Shown here in pieces: positions 47,468 through 59,782 of a stretch of DNA of 64,000 nt. The position numbers and the translations under genes were made by a program. The notes under the pieces are model-generated. The model was not told where the DNA came from. It worked only from the letters and a program-made list of their open reading frames with translations, and did not search any database. This DNA comes from Dryocosmus kuriphilus (Eukaryota; Arthropoda; Insecta; Hymenoptera; Cynipidae): positions 80,346,286 to 80,410,285 of the forward strand of contig CM076196.1 of NCBI GenBank assembly GCA_038277395.1, read 5' to 3'. The first letter of the stretch is position 1. Each line of letters opens with the position of its first letter.

Positions 47468-47501
47468 GACGTTTCGTCACTCGGCCGAGCCACCTCATCA
47501 G
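47468..47501 (-). ncRNA. Hammerhead ribozyme, canonical core
   Basis: Minus strand: CTGATGAG (47501-47494), stem II GTGGCTC / GAGTGAC closed by GGCC with one mismatch, then GAAACGTC (47475-47468). ACGU forms a self-complementary stem III, with C as the base 5' of cleavage. Flanking TTTAT and ATTAAA can pair in part as stem I. This is the minimal dimer-type hammerhead described from Penelope-like elements. Confidence 0.8.
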
Positions 47502-48239
47502 ATAAATATAACAGATCTAAGGAAAATTACATATAAAATTTGAAAAGATATTTCTGAACGGAGAAGAACATATTGGGATGGAAACTTACCGAAAGATTAT
47601 GATAATTAATGTTGAAATTATATATTAACTGAAAGAAATTTTTAAAAGAATTTTGGATAACACAAAGGAAGCAAATTGGTATTAGTACTCAGCATCCTCA
47701 CTGAACAAAGAATAAAAAGGAGGTTAGAAGAAGTTAATACAATTAAGGTGAATTGTTGAAAATAAAAGGGGTATTTTTATAAAAAGGAGTCTAAGAGTAG
47801 TAGAACACGTATTTTTGATAATTTTAAAAGGGGGAACTGACGATTTGAAAGTTTTAAATTTGGAAATTATAAACGTAAATGAAACGTCATGTAAAGTATG
47901 AACAGGTAGAAGGTTCAATTACGAATAAGAGTTATGAAACGGAAATTGTGCGTAATGTAATACATGAATATTTTTATATATAATATGTTCAGTGAATAAA
48001 TTGAAATGTAGAAACAGTCAGAACTCATCTCTATATTAAGAAGTTGAAGAAATATAAAAGTGTAACAAGAATTTTAAAATAGAATTATTTAGAGGTTACA
48101 ATTAGAATTTTAAAAATTAAGAAATTAGAATGGAATAAGGTTTTAGAATACCTTGAGTAGTAGCGATGAAGTAGAATTGATTTCTTATGATTTGAAGAAA
48201 CATAATTGTTAAATATTAACCTAAAAAAAACTCTCCGAT

Positions 48240-50002
48240 TGATAAAGAAATTGCCAAAAATATTAAAATTACTAAGAATTTCTTCAAACACAACAAAGAT
48301 ATTTTAGCAACAAATGCCGATAAAGGCAATATCACAGTTCTTCTTAATAAATCTTCCTATTATTCAAAAATGGAAAATATGCTCAATGATTCTACTACTT
48401 ATGATACTATTCTTTCTAATCCCTTAAAAAAGTTACAAAAATCTACTCACAATCTATTAAACAACTGGAATTCTAAGGAATATCTTGGGTAAAAATATTA
48501 ATAAGAACCTTATTTCAACTTCTAATACCTGTATTGCTAGGATGTATGGGTTACCTAAAGTACATAAAGAAAACGTTCCTCTCAGACCTGTTGTCTCTTA
48601 TATCAACACTCCTACTTATTTATTATCAAAAACCTTAAATAGAATTTTATCTGACTCAAATCCAAAATTAAAATCATTTGTTGAAAATTCTATCTCATTT
48701 CATGATTCTATTACTAAAATTAAGGTACCTGAAAACCACATATTTCTATCTCTTGACGTTTCTTCACTTTTCACTAACATTCCCCTTGACTTAGTTTTAT
48801 CCGGCATTGATAAGAGATGGTCTTTTATTAAAAAATGAACTAATATTCCGTTAGGTGAATTTAAAGAAGGCATTTCCTTCCTTATGAACTCTACTTCCTT
48901 TCAATTCAATAACAAATTTTATAATCAGAAATTTGGTACCCTTATGGGTTCTCTTATTTCGGGCATCTTAGCCGAAATTGTTTTACAGGACTTAGAAGTT
49001 GAAGTTTTCAAAAAACTCGATTTTAAAAATCATACCTTTTTTTAGGTATGTAGATGATACGTTCCTTATCATTCCTAAAGAAAAAATTCAACATACTATC
49101 TCTTGTTTTAATAGTTATCATGATAGACTACAGTTTACTCATGAAATTGAAAACGAAAATTCTATTAATTTTCTAAACTTAAAAATTATAAGAAATTCTT
49201 TTATAACATAATTACAAATTGGTACAGAAAAAAAACTTATTCTGGTAGCTTGCTTAATTTTTATTCAAACCATCCTTTCCATCAAAAGATTGCTGTTATA
49301 AAAAATTTGTTAGATTCTGCTATCCTTCTTTCTGAAAAATGTTTTCACTATGATAACATTCTATTTGTTAAAAAAACTTCAGAATATAACAATTATCCCA
49401 TTCCTTTTATTGAAAAACATATCAGACACAGACTTTCAGATTAACAATAGATCAAATTCCTTACTAAATTTAAATTTTAATAACAGCAATCAATTGATTG
49501 ATAAAACAATTGTTTCTTTCAATTTTTACCCAGATATCTCTCTTACCCAATTCGTAGACTTTTTTCTAATTTCAACATAGACACTATTTTAAAAATTGAC
49601 TCAAAATTTGATCTCTTTATAAAACATGGAAAAGATCCTTTAAATAAACTTGATCAATGCAAATTTGTTTATGAACTAGATTGTGTTTGTGTCTTATCCT
49701 ATATAGGCCAAACAAAAAGATCTTTGGAAACAAGAAGAAACGAACACAGGAGAAATATTCAACATTGCATCAAAAACCATAAGGAAATTGCCAAGCATGT
49801 CCATTCTAATCATGATGGTGACCCATCTTCTATCAAATGGAAGGACATAAAAATTCTACACAAAGAATCAAATTATTATAAAAGAACCTTTGTCGAAATG
49901 TTATATATTAAGAAGAAAGGTGATAATATTTTAAATAAAATTACAGATCTCAAATTTTACAACTCTGCATACAACTCTATTTTAAACAACATTGCTAATT
50001 GA
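48240..50002 (+). pseudogene. PLE reverse transcriptase / GIY-YIG, broken
   Basis: In order: an N-terminal block ATNADKGNITVLLNKSSYY (48300 on), a break near 48490, YGLPKVHKENVPLRP, RT motif A FLSLDVSSLFTNIP, a TGA near 48838, GTLMGS, a frameshift in a T run near 49040, the catalytic YVDD box, further breaks near 49210 and 49440, and a GIY-YIG nuclease (49660-50002) with FVYELDC, YIGQTKR and TRRNEH. RT motif A, YVDD and YIG residues are all intact, so the loss of function comes from at least five stops or shifts and not from active-site changes. Confidence 0.92.
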
Positions 50003-50767
50003 ATTTTATCCTTATTATCACAACACTATGTTCAAATCTTTGGAATTTAGCGCCTTTCCTAATTTTAAATTCCCCCTCCTCCATAACCCCTATCCGTACC
50101 GTCAGTACTCAGCATCCTTCACCATGGAGTGGTACGCTTTCTGTACCTCTCCAATCAAAGAAATTTTTATCAATTAACCTTTTAATATTTAATAATTATG
50201 TTTCTTCAAATCATAAGAAGTCAATTCTACTTCATCGCTACTACTCAAGGTATTCTAAAAACTTATTCCATTCTAATTTCTTAATTTTTAAAATTCTAAT
50301 TCTAACCTCCAAATAATTCTATTTTCAAATTCTTATTACACTTTTATATTTCTTCAACTTCTTAACATAGAGATGAGTTCTGACTGTTTCTACATTTCAA
50401 TTTATTCATTGAACATATTATATATAAAAATATTCATATATTACAAATTATCAAAAATACATGTTCTACTACTCTTAGACTCCTTTTTATAAAAATACCC
50501 GTTTTATTTTCAACAATTCACCTTAATTGCATTAACTTCTTCTAACCTCCTTTTAATTGTTTTTTCAGCGAGGATGCTGAGTACTAATAACCATTTGCTT
50601 CCTTTATGTTATCCAAAATTCTTTTAAAAACTTCTTTCAATTAATATATAATTTCAACATTAATTATCATAATCTTTCGGTAAGTTTCCATTCCAATATG
50701 TTCTTCTCCGTTCAAAAATATCCTTACTAATTTTATATGTAATTTTCCTTAGTTCTGTTATACTTAT

Positions 50768-50801
50768 CTGATGAGGTTGCTCGGCCGAGTGACGAAACAT
50801 C
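50768..50801 (+). ncRNA. Hammerhead ribozyme, right terminus
   Basis: CTGATGAG (50768-50775), stem II GTTGCTC / GAGTGAC with loop GGCC pairing over all seven positions (two G-U), then GAAACATC. The G of the ACGU stem III is changed to A, so cleavage should be weaker than for the left copy. Confidence 0.75.
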
Positions 50802-50862
50802 ATTAAAGATTTCAAATTGAAATTGTCTGGATGTGTTGTCTTTCTTCAATACGTCAATTGTC

Positions 50863-53800
50863 TTTTTTTGGCGTTTTAATGTCACAACAATTACAAAAGA
50901 AAAAAATTTAAAAAGAAGAAAACAATTTAACTTTTTTTCTCAAATGAAGCTTCTTAACATATAAGGTAGTAAAACTTGAAGCACAAACCTTGTTAATTGG
51001 GATAGTTGGACGTTTCCTTTTTCAGATCCCCAGTATCAGGAAAATAGGGAATCCCTGTTTTTTAAACACTTGGGTATTTAATAAAGGTCTCATGTATACA
51101 AAAAACGAATATTCCTATAAATTTTAAACAATTTTAAGGAAGAGTTACAGAGCGTGAAACCCTCACTTCTTTTCGTTTATATTTCCGATAGGATTGATGA
51201 TAAATTATGTCATGCAGGGAAGAAAAAGTCGAAATTGTTGCCGAGGGTTGACTCGAGATTTCAGGATCGTCGGCCTACCTCTGGTATGATAGCCTAGGCA
51301 GACACCTTCTGCACCATCTAACGGAAAACTCGAGCCTCCAAGAGTGGAGGGCAGGCAGAGAAAATCCAATTGGTGAATTCCTGGGCTTCAGTGGACCGCG
51401 AAATGGGGCGGCAGATCCGGCCGCAGCTATATACCTCCATCTACCAAGCCAGTGGCAACGATAGTAGTGTTGGTGATGGTAGCGACGATGGTGATCGTGG
51501 TAGGAGATGCGAAGAGGTCTTACAAATTGCATACGATCGCGCTAAACCCCCGTCTCCCGCCGCACCCATTTTCCAAAGTCCCATGTGTCCAACCAAGATT
51601 ACGTTCCGACCCTTCCGATTGATTTATTTAATACTTGCTACCTTGCCTTTTCAGAAAAGTACTTTTTCACTCGGCAACTTGGACATGTCGCAGTTTCTAA
51701 GATGTATTTGAATTTTCAAGAATATCAGGAGAATGTTGGTAGTTTAGACAGAAACACGGCCGAAACCAAACTCAATGTTGTAAGATTAGTTAGGTGATAG
51801 AAATTTACTTGTTTTAGAATAGTTTAATTCCTATCTCGAAGAAATTAGATTGCTTCTGTAAAAAAACATTTATCAGGTTTTCGACAATCATTAAATAATC
51901 GACTTTCCTTAAGAAAAGCCCTGTTCAAGAAAAAAAGGCACGCTCCTAATTTTCTGACCGTTCTCTACAAGTCGGAAAAGACTCGTTGAAACTGGAAAAG
52001 CAATTTCGTGAGCTGCGAGGAGTATTTAGTTTATCCATCCTTCTGTTCGCTCCACGAAACTTCATTCGATGGCCAGATCCGTCTTAACGACGGTAATTAT
52101 CCGGTGGGTACGATTCGCCAGATATCCCAGGCCGAGACCCAGGCTTGAAGAGTGCTCGAGAGAAGAGGAAGAGGCAGTCTGCAGCCGACTGTTGAATCTT
52201 CTTAGGAAAGGTGCAGAAGGTATCAAGTAGGGCGATTCTGGATGGACCCGGCTTGGCTTGATTTTGGTCCATTTTAATCGGACTTAAGAGTCGGCTGCTG
52301 GAGCAGATTGAGATTTCTTGGCCCTTCACCAATAACCAAAGAGAGAAAACGGAGAAGGGTCGCAGCCGGAAGAGAATGAAACGAGACCCGGGGAATTCGT
52401 AGCACATGGACCCTGTGTCTACATGCACGCCGGTGTCATCGGTCCATGCGGATCGTGTATTTACCTACATTGAATCCCTGCCAACCTACAATTACCGGTT
52501 ACCCATTCTTCCAAAAGACATCCTGCAGATGTCGAGTCTCCATGCCAAATTCAGACTCGCGGTTCCTGATGCTTCCCGGATATCTGCATGAGGTGTCTTC
52601 TTGGGGTAAACCGTGCAAATTTTTGTTATGAATTCAACAAAAGAAGCTGCTTTTCGTACCTTGATTTCGTTAGCCTCTCTATCTTCTATAAAGGAATTTT
52701 TTACATACAGTCGTTTTAAATTTTGGTAACAAAATCTTCAATTTCAGTTCATGTATTACTCAGGAAAACTCAATTTTTGAAATGACATAAACCACTCTTA
52801 AAGGAAACCTATTGGGTAAAAAATTTAAGGTTTTAAAAGCTCTTCTGCTTCATGAATTTTTTCAACTACCTCTGCATCATTTAAAGCCTAGTTTGAAGAG
52901 GAATACCGGACGATCCGGGTGGATTTTGTCTGCAGTGAAGCATGAAGGTAAAATCACGAATATCAGCTACCCGGAACAAACTCTTCGACATGATACGTGA
53001 AGCGAGGGATTCGGTGGAAAATAGACGACAGGAAAAAGTTGACTTGTGCGGGAGATGATGCGAAGAAAACGTGTTAGCGTCGGGTCGCCGGTCGGTTTAT
53101 CTTCAGCGGTACAGCCACGGAATTTCAACGCCTCGTTTCGGTTTTATCGAGGACCATAGGGAATACTCGACGCACGGAACAACCACGCTTAACAACTCAT
53201 AAACTCGTCATCAGGTTCTTCCTCTTGGTCTTCCCCTCGTCGCAGCCTCCAGCCATAAACACCACGTTCACTTCGACGGACATTACTTCCAACATGGCTG
53301 AACTCGGAAATTGAAACAAATATTTTCAAGCCGCAGAGTTACGAGGACAATAATTGAAAAGCAGTTTCCATCCGATGACTGAAAGGTCATCCGACTGAAC
53401 TCCATAGCTGCGCGAATACTTCAAGCTCCACCCAGCTCAAATATGGCTAACCCTTACTACGAAACAGGGTGTCTACCTAAACGGAAACGGGGAAATGAGA
53501 GGGAGTTTTGTTCACCGGGAAAAACCCGGAAAAATGACCAGGAATTTGATTCAGTGATCGTGATCTTCTTCACGACTGTACCCTAACGCCGTTTAGTAAG
53601 CTATGTGGACTACCATTTTTTAGCATTTACATAATATTTTTTATTCTTGGTTGCTACTTGTGCGAATTCTCAATTAAACATTTTTGTGCTTAAATAAGTT
53701 AAAAGCCATTTAATTCTGAATAATATGAGCCCAGGATGAAGTAATTTTTCATTTTTTAAAGAAACTATTGCAAAATATTTTAAATTGTAATTTTTTCGTA

Positions 53801-53984
53801 AATGTTAAATAAAATCTGAAACAATAAATATTTTCCATTGTTCTTGTGCTCATTTTAAAGGTTTTCTGTGGAATCGTAGTTACTGCTGAGTGATAAGCGT
53901 AATTGTAAAAAAAATTTCTTGCATGGTGCAAGAAAATAAAGTTAATTAAAATCGGAAGAATTTTTTTTGTGAAAAAAGGAAATA
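50863..53984. other. Unassigned, partly GC-rich sequence
   Basis: 51250-53480 is richer in GC than most of the window and free of recognised repeats, so it may be host sequence (untranslated, intronic or regulatory). Frames on both strands overlap and show no known domain. I do not call a gene. Confidence 0.4.
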
Positions 53985-54305
53985 TTTTTTGATTTTTTGA
54001 TTTTGTGCAAACATACCATAACCGCTGATCAAAACCCGCTGGTTAACGAAATTGTCCTTTCTTTTTACGCTTTAAAAAAGTGCGTCAAAGCACAATCCAA
54101 TCCTATGAGTCCGTCGAAAATTATCGAGACCACAGACGACTACAACGACCACGACAACGACAACGTCGACAACAACAGACAGACAAACACCTTCGTAAAA
54201 ACCATTTTTTCTGACTCAGGGGGTCTCAAAACGTGGAGATTTTATGACAACTGGGAGGGGGTCAAATTTTACATAAATCTAATACCTTCCCTGATGAGAA
54301 TGTAA
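53985..54305 (+). repeat. Dispersed repeat X, copy C
   Basis: Plus strand, coding-like: NPLVNEIVLSFYALKKC, an Asp-Asn stretch, RQTNTFVK and FSDSGG. It matches the minus-strand left part of copies A and B. The GCGCGAAGCGCGAG cluster is absent. The site where Tc1 entered copy B is intact here (TTCGTAAAAACC). Confidence 0.7.
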
Positions 54306-55245
54306 ACATTTTTTAATCCTAAAAAGATATCTCAAAAGATTTCTCAAATATTTCAAAAGATTTCACAAGGCTATCATAAAAACTCAATTTATTCCAAATT
54401 ATTAAGATATGGCAAATATTTCAAATATTGAAAGACATTATTGAAAAGTATATTATATAAAATTGAAACTGTTATTTTTAAACATCAATTGCGGAAGTGT
54501 AGTCTACAGTTAATCAATAACTGATCAACAAAAAATATTTATTTTTTTTGCTTTCAAATACAGGAAGGACTAGATATTTTTTCACGTTTTAAACTCTGGA
54601 GATTAATCTTAAAATATAAGTTTAGACTTTTAAATTAACATTTCTAAATGTAAAGACTTCAATTTCTGCAACCGTTTGTATTATTTTGGATCCTTCTCTT
54701 CTCAGATTGAATTCCTCTAGAAATTCCTTAGTATCTTTTACTAGTTTATTTCGAATTCCATTTTTCTTATCCACATTATATGCAAACACAGTACTTGACA
54801 GAAAATCATAAGTTCTAGCAATTTCTTCCCACACAAATAGGGGTTGTTTTTTGGAAATTGATTTTTGATTTTTGATTTTTCGTAGAACCGCAAAATAGCC
54901 GTAAAATGTAGTATAGTGGTTTTTTGATTCATTTTAAAATTTTCAACTTTTTAAATAAGAGGGGAATGCTATCACGAATAGGGATTGTTTTTGGGAAATA
55001 AATTTTTGTTTTTTCGATTTGGATTCACAAAAGAACTAAATTTAAAAATATGCACTTTAAAAAAAAAAATCTTGGGCTTTGAAAACAAAAATGAATGTTT
55101 AAAATCGGGCTTTTCATTAAAATTTATTTTATATGTAGTTGTAGTGAAATTAGATCTTTTTATATTATATAAATGATCAATTTGATATTTTTTTGATATT
55201 CATTTTGATATTCATTTGATGCTCAATAGTTCTTTTTTTAGATAC
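54306..55245. other. Unassigned AT-rich sequence
   Basis: No gene is supported; TTTTTGATTTTTGATTTTT-like runs occur near 54850-54880. Confidence 0.4.
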
Positions 55246-56578
55246 TAATAACACAGGCACACAAAAAAAAAGTTGTCTGAACTTTTGACCAGACTATGTT
55301 GATCTTATGGTTTTGAGGGCGCTGAATCGGAATCCGGTGGCCGTTTGGCCCCATCAGGTTAGGATTTTCTCTAACCTCAAAAAAAAACCCAAAAATAACC
55401 AAAATTCATAAAAAATGTTACCCGACCACATTTCTGCAGGTGTTTTGAGTCACTGGATTTAAGTATAATGTTGATTAATCCCTGCTCAGAGCCTCTCTGT
55501 TCCTAACCACAAAACCTTTAAAGCTAACCTCAAACCTGCTACCAGTCCGCCAGAATAAACGATCTTCCAGTTGTAGGGGCAAAATAAGCCCAAACAAAGT
55601 TATATTATGTTTTCTGGGTCGCTAAGTGTGGATCTGGGTCTTTTTTCTGGGAAAGATCCAAGTCCATCCCTAACCTCAAAATATATCCCCCCAAAATTGC
55701 CAAAGTAGTCCGTTTCGTAATTCTTATGTGACCAATGGCGAAGTTTTCATTTTTTTAGGTCGCTTTGATTGGTCCTATCTTTCTTCGTATCCCTCTGTGT
55801 CACAAATCACGGCTAACCTAAGAAAAGTCGAACATAACCGCAAAAGTCACCTTAATCCGCGAGCCTATCCAATCCGTTAGTTCGAAAAGGAGACACAGCC
55901 TCGATTTTTGGACGCATACGACAATAGTAAGCTTATGACGTCGTCAAATCCGAATTTGAGATTATGTTCGACTTTTCTTAGGTTAGCCGAGATTTGCGAC
56001 ACAGAGGGATACGAGGAAAGATAGAATCAATCAAAGTGACCTGAGAAAAAATGAAAATTTCGCCATTGGTCTCATTAGAATTACGAAGCTGACTTCTTTG
56101 GCAATTTGGGGGGGGGGGGGGGGGGGGTATATTTTGAGGTTAGGGATGGACTTGGACTTTTCCCAGAAAAAAGACCCAGATCCACACTTAGAGACCCAGA
56201 AAATATAAGATAACTTTGTTTGGGCTTATTTTGCCCCTACAACAGGAAAATCGTTTATTCTGGCTAACTGGAGGCAGGTTTGAGGTTAGGTTTAACGGTT
56301 TTGAGGTTAGGAGCAGAGAGGCTCTTAGCAGGGATTAATCAACATTATACTTAAATCCAGTGACCCAAAAAACCTGCAAAAATGTGGTTGGGTTACATTT
56401 TTTATGAACAAAAAGGGCTATTTTGGCTATTTTTGGGAGTTTTTTGAGATTAGAGAAAAATCCTGACTTGATGGGGCCAAACGGCCACCGGATTCCGATT
56501 TAGCGACCTCAAAAACATAAGATCAACATAGTCTGGTCAAAAGTTCAGACAACTTTTTTGTGTGTCTGTGTGATTATT
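55246..56578. mobile_element. Palindromic element, TAATAACACAGG ends
   Basis: Left arm 55246-55838 and right arm about 55962-56578 are inverted copies around a loop of about 123 bp. The tips read TAATAACACAGGCACACAAA and, inverted, AATAATCACACAGACACACA. An 18-G run (about 56110-56127) is present in the right arm only. The tips match those of the longer element at 26038-29333, and both have a GAATTTGAGAT word, so this looks like its coding-less relative. TSD not resolved. Confidence 0.8.
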
Positions 56579-57023
56579 CGAATTTATTTGGATCTTTTAA
56601 CATAGATAGTAATCATTATTTAGTGAAACTTTTTCTAAGCTTGAAATCAATAATTCAGTAAAACTGGATTCTCAGAACTCGTAATAATTGCGAAATTTTG
56701 TCCTATTGAAAATAACCTTTTTACGAATCCTTTGGGGTGAAATTCTTTCTTAAAAAGGTTCTACATCAAGAACGTTATAGAAGCTGGATCTTAAAACTTT
56801 GTTTGTGTATTCGTGAACCCCACAATTGTCTTAAAAAATTTGACGAACTATTAAGTTTCAGGTTTACCTGCCTTTCGTGGTAAACAACTCGAAATTTCTA
56901 TAATAATATGTTACTCCGAAGTTCGTCCGAAGTATGTTGTTTTAACAACCTCTCCAATGGAAATTTGTCATTAAAATAATATTTTAACTTCTTGTTGGTG
57001 GCAGGTTTTTTTGAATGGATAAC
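56579..57023. other. Unassigned sequence
   Basis: Nothing recognisable between the palindrome and the next PLE. Confidence 0.4.
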
Positions 57024-57163
57024 CTAAAGATGAATATTTCATTGTATGATGATTCTCGACCTTATGATAATGTAGGGAAAAGTTTTCGGTTTTGAAGGTC
57101 CAAAATTAGTGAGTAATCAAAACATTTTTAAAAGAAAACATCAATATAATTCAGTATCATTGG

Positions 57164-57199
57164 CAGCGTTTCAGACCAGGTGTGGTTCCTTTTCAAGCC
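57164..57199 (-). ncRNA. Decayed hammerhead motif, left terminus
   Basis: Minus strand CTTGAAAAGGAACCACACCT then GGTCTGAAACGCTG. ACCA can pair with TGGT as stem II and GAAACG is kept, but the CUGAUGAG core is changed. Confidence 0.45.
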
Positions 57200-57467
57200 T
57201 ATAAACCAAAGAAGGAAATTTTATAATATATGAAAATAAAACAGACAAATATAATCTCAACTATGTTGGAGTACACAAATAATAATAAATAAGGAAAGTT
57301 AACACCTATTAACATCTGTATTAGACGAATTACGAAAATAATTTAGAACTAATTGTTCACATAAAGATCCATTCAAGATTAGGTAAAACGTTCCAATACT
57401 AGAATAATGTCTCTTCATCGAGAATTTTATGAAATCGAAGATGAATAATCCATAATGATGGATTGGA

Positions 57468-58887
57468 TTGGATCAACATTCATACATTTCATCTCAAACA
57501 GCTAAAGAACTTAAAGCCAATGCTACCATCATCCCTAGAGTATATGGACTCCCTAAAATCCATAAATCTGGTTATCCTCTTAGAATAATAGTCTCCACAA
57601 TCAATGGTCCTACCTCTAAACTAGAAAAATTTTTATCAAATATTCTAAACACAATCATAGTCAAATCTAAATTCCGAGTCAAAGACAGTTGGCAATTTGT
57701 TGATGACATTAAATCTTTTAAAATCCCTACACGACATTTTTTAGTTTCCTTACACGTTGTTAATTTATTTCCTTCAATTCCTATTAATTTAGCTTTATAA
57801 TGTATCAAAAACAAATGGGATGAAATTGCTCCTTTCACCATTATTCCTAGGGATGAATTTTTAAATTCTATTGAACTTTGCTTAGGATCTACCTATTTCA
57901 ATTTTGACAATAAAAACATTAAAGAAATGGAAGGAGTAGCCATGGAATCTCCTCTCTCACCTGTAGTTTCAGATATCGTCATGAATGCTCTTGAAATTGA
58001 CTGTCTTTCCAATTCAAACTTTGAGGTTCCTTTTTATAAAAGATATGTTGACGACGTCTTTTTGATTATCCCAACTTGTAAATTAGACGAAGTTCTTAAA
58101 TCTTTTAACTCTTTTGACGCTAACGTAAAATTTACTTTTGAAAAAGAAATTAATAACACACTTAATTTCTTAGATATCTCAGTTATCAGAACCGATAATG
58201 GTTCAGTTCTTACTAATTGGTATCACAAGCCTACTTGTTCTCGAAGATATTTGCATTTTTTCTCACAACATCCTTGGTTCCAGGAAAAAGGGATGATTTT
58301 TGGGCTCATTGATAGAGCAATTAAACTTTCATCGTTTAATTTCAGATCACAAAACATCATTTTGTTTAAAAAGATTTTAACAGATAATGGATCCCCATTA
58401 ATCTCATTAATAGACTAATTAAAATCCGTATTAATGATATATACAATCAATCCACTAATAAATCATCTGATAATCGAAAACAAAATTTCACAGTATATTC
58501 CATACATTTCAGGCATAACAGATAAGCTCACCAGTATTTTAAAAACACAATAATATTAAATTCATTTTTAGACCAAAAGATAAATTGGACATTTTCAAAA
58601 AGAGGAATGTAGTTTATAAACTAAATTGTTCTAATTGTGACTGTTGCTATATTAGACATACTGGCAGACCTCTGAAATATAGGGTTAATGAACATAAACG
58701 TCGAAATTTTAATGTTGACAACATGACGGCTCTTGAAAAGCACAGCATTGAGACTGAACATGATTTTGATTTCACGCACCCTAAAATTCTAGCAGTTGAA
58801 AATAATTTATACAAACGTTTAACTACTGAATCTTTTGTTATCAAAAAAGAAACAAAGTCAGTTAACCTTAGATTTGAGAATTCTTAA
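57468..58887 (+). pseudogene. PLE reverse transcriptase / GIY-YIG, dead active site
   Basis: Begins within the RT at RVYGLPKIHK. Motif A reads LVSLHVVNLFPSIP, with His where the catalytic Asp should be. A TAA follows near 57798. Then ESPLSPVVSDIV, the YVDD box (58036-58060) and the thumb up to a stop near 58416. After a non-coding gap the GIY-YIG domain (58585-58887) has VVYKLNC and YIRHTGR, with Arg in place of Gly of YIG. Both enzyme activities therefore carry active-site losses as well as stops. Confidence 0.92.
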
Positions 58888-59641
58888 TTACCAAATTCTT
58901 ACAATTCCTTGTGTAACTTGTAATTCCATTTTCTTCGCTTTCTACAAAATTAAAATTTCTTTATAAACACTTTGATTTCATATTTACCACGCTTTTCATT
59001 GGCATGGTTAGTTTCAATTTTCGTCACTTTCAAGAACACTCATATATATATGGTTTCTGCCTTTTGTACTTTGGAACTCTCTTTCAGGCGTCCATTTTCC
59101 GCAGACACATTTGTCACTCAAAATGCTTTCTCTTTATTTTTTCTTTGTATTTTGTAAGAAAAGTTGTCTTTAAAATATGATGTACATGATTCTGGTTAAA
59201 CAAGGAAAATGTTTCAATCTCGAATGATGTTCACCTTTTTAAAATTGAGTAAGTTTCTTCTTTTTGCTTTTTACCTGTACCTGTAACATAACCTCTTACT
59301 TTCCAAGTTTTTAACTCACAGCTTATAATTCTTTTTACAGTTATCTTGACATTAACTTTGTATAATGTTAAAATACAATGTTATTATGGATTATTCATCT
59401 TCGATTTCATAAAATTCTCGATGAAGATACATTATTCTGGTATTGGAATGTTTTACCTAATCTTGAATGGATCTTTATGTGAACAATTAGTTCTAAATTA
59501 TTTTCGTAATTCGTCTAATACAGATGTTAATAGGTATTAACTTTCATTATTTATTATTATTTATGTACTCCAACATAGTTAAAATTATATTTGTCTGTTT
59601 TATTTTTATATATTATAAAATTTCCTTCTTTGCTTTATAGG

Positions 59642-59676
59642 CTTGAAAAGAGACCACACCTGGTCCGAAACGTTGC
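59642..59676 (+). ncRNA. Decayed hammerhead motif, right terminus
   Basis: CTTGAAAAGAG, stem II GACCA / TGGTC, then CGAAACGTTG. Stem II and the GAAACGUU half are intact; the first core half is mutated. Confidence 0.5.
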
Positions 59677-59782
59677 CAATGATTCTGAATTACATTGATG
59701 TTTTCTTTTAAAAATGTTTTGACTAATCACTAATTTTGGACCTTCAAAACCGAAAACTTTTTCCTACACTAAAGATGAATAT

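Larger units (their letters stand above)
47359..50850 (+). mobile_element. Full Penelope-like element with hammerheads
   Basis: A 12-bp direct repeat ACGTCAATTGTC flanks the element (47347-47358 and 50851-50862). Inverted termini of roughly 850 bp run from 47419 to about 48290 on the left and about 50000 to 50850 on the right. A 60-bp tail (47359-47418) is present at the left only. The coding region (48240-50002, plus) lies between. A hammerhead motif sits in each terminus. All these are known traits of Penelope-like elements; the coding region is broken. Confidence 0.92.
57038..59768 (+). mobile_element. Penelope-like element with 34-bp tail
   Basis: A 14-bp direct repeat CTAAAGATGAATAT flanks it (57024-57037 and 59769-59782). 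A left-only tail of exactly 34 bp (57038-57071) precedes the inverted termini, about 57072-57455 and 59378-59768. Penelope of Drosophila virilis is known for a 34-bp tail, so boundaries and structure agree well with the family. The coding part is 5'-truncated. Decayed hammerhead motifs lie in both termini. Confidence 0.9.

Noticed and set aside
51275..52631. Possible host exons in GC-rich sequence
   Set aside because: Frames on both strands overlap, no domain is recognisable, and I saw no convincing chain of splice sites.
54286..54303. CTGATGAGAATG as a hammerhead core
   Set aside because: No stem II and no GAAA follow; the same words occur as the ordinary end of dispersed repeat X.
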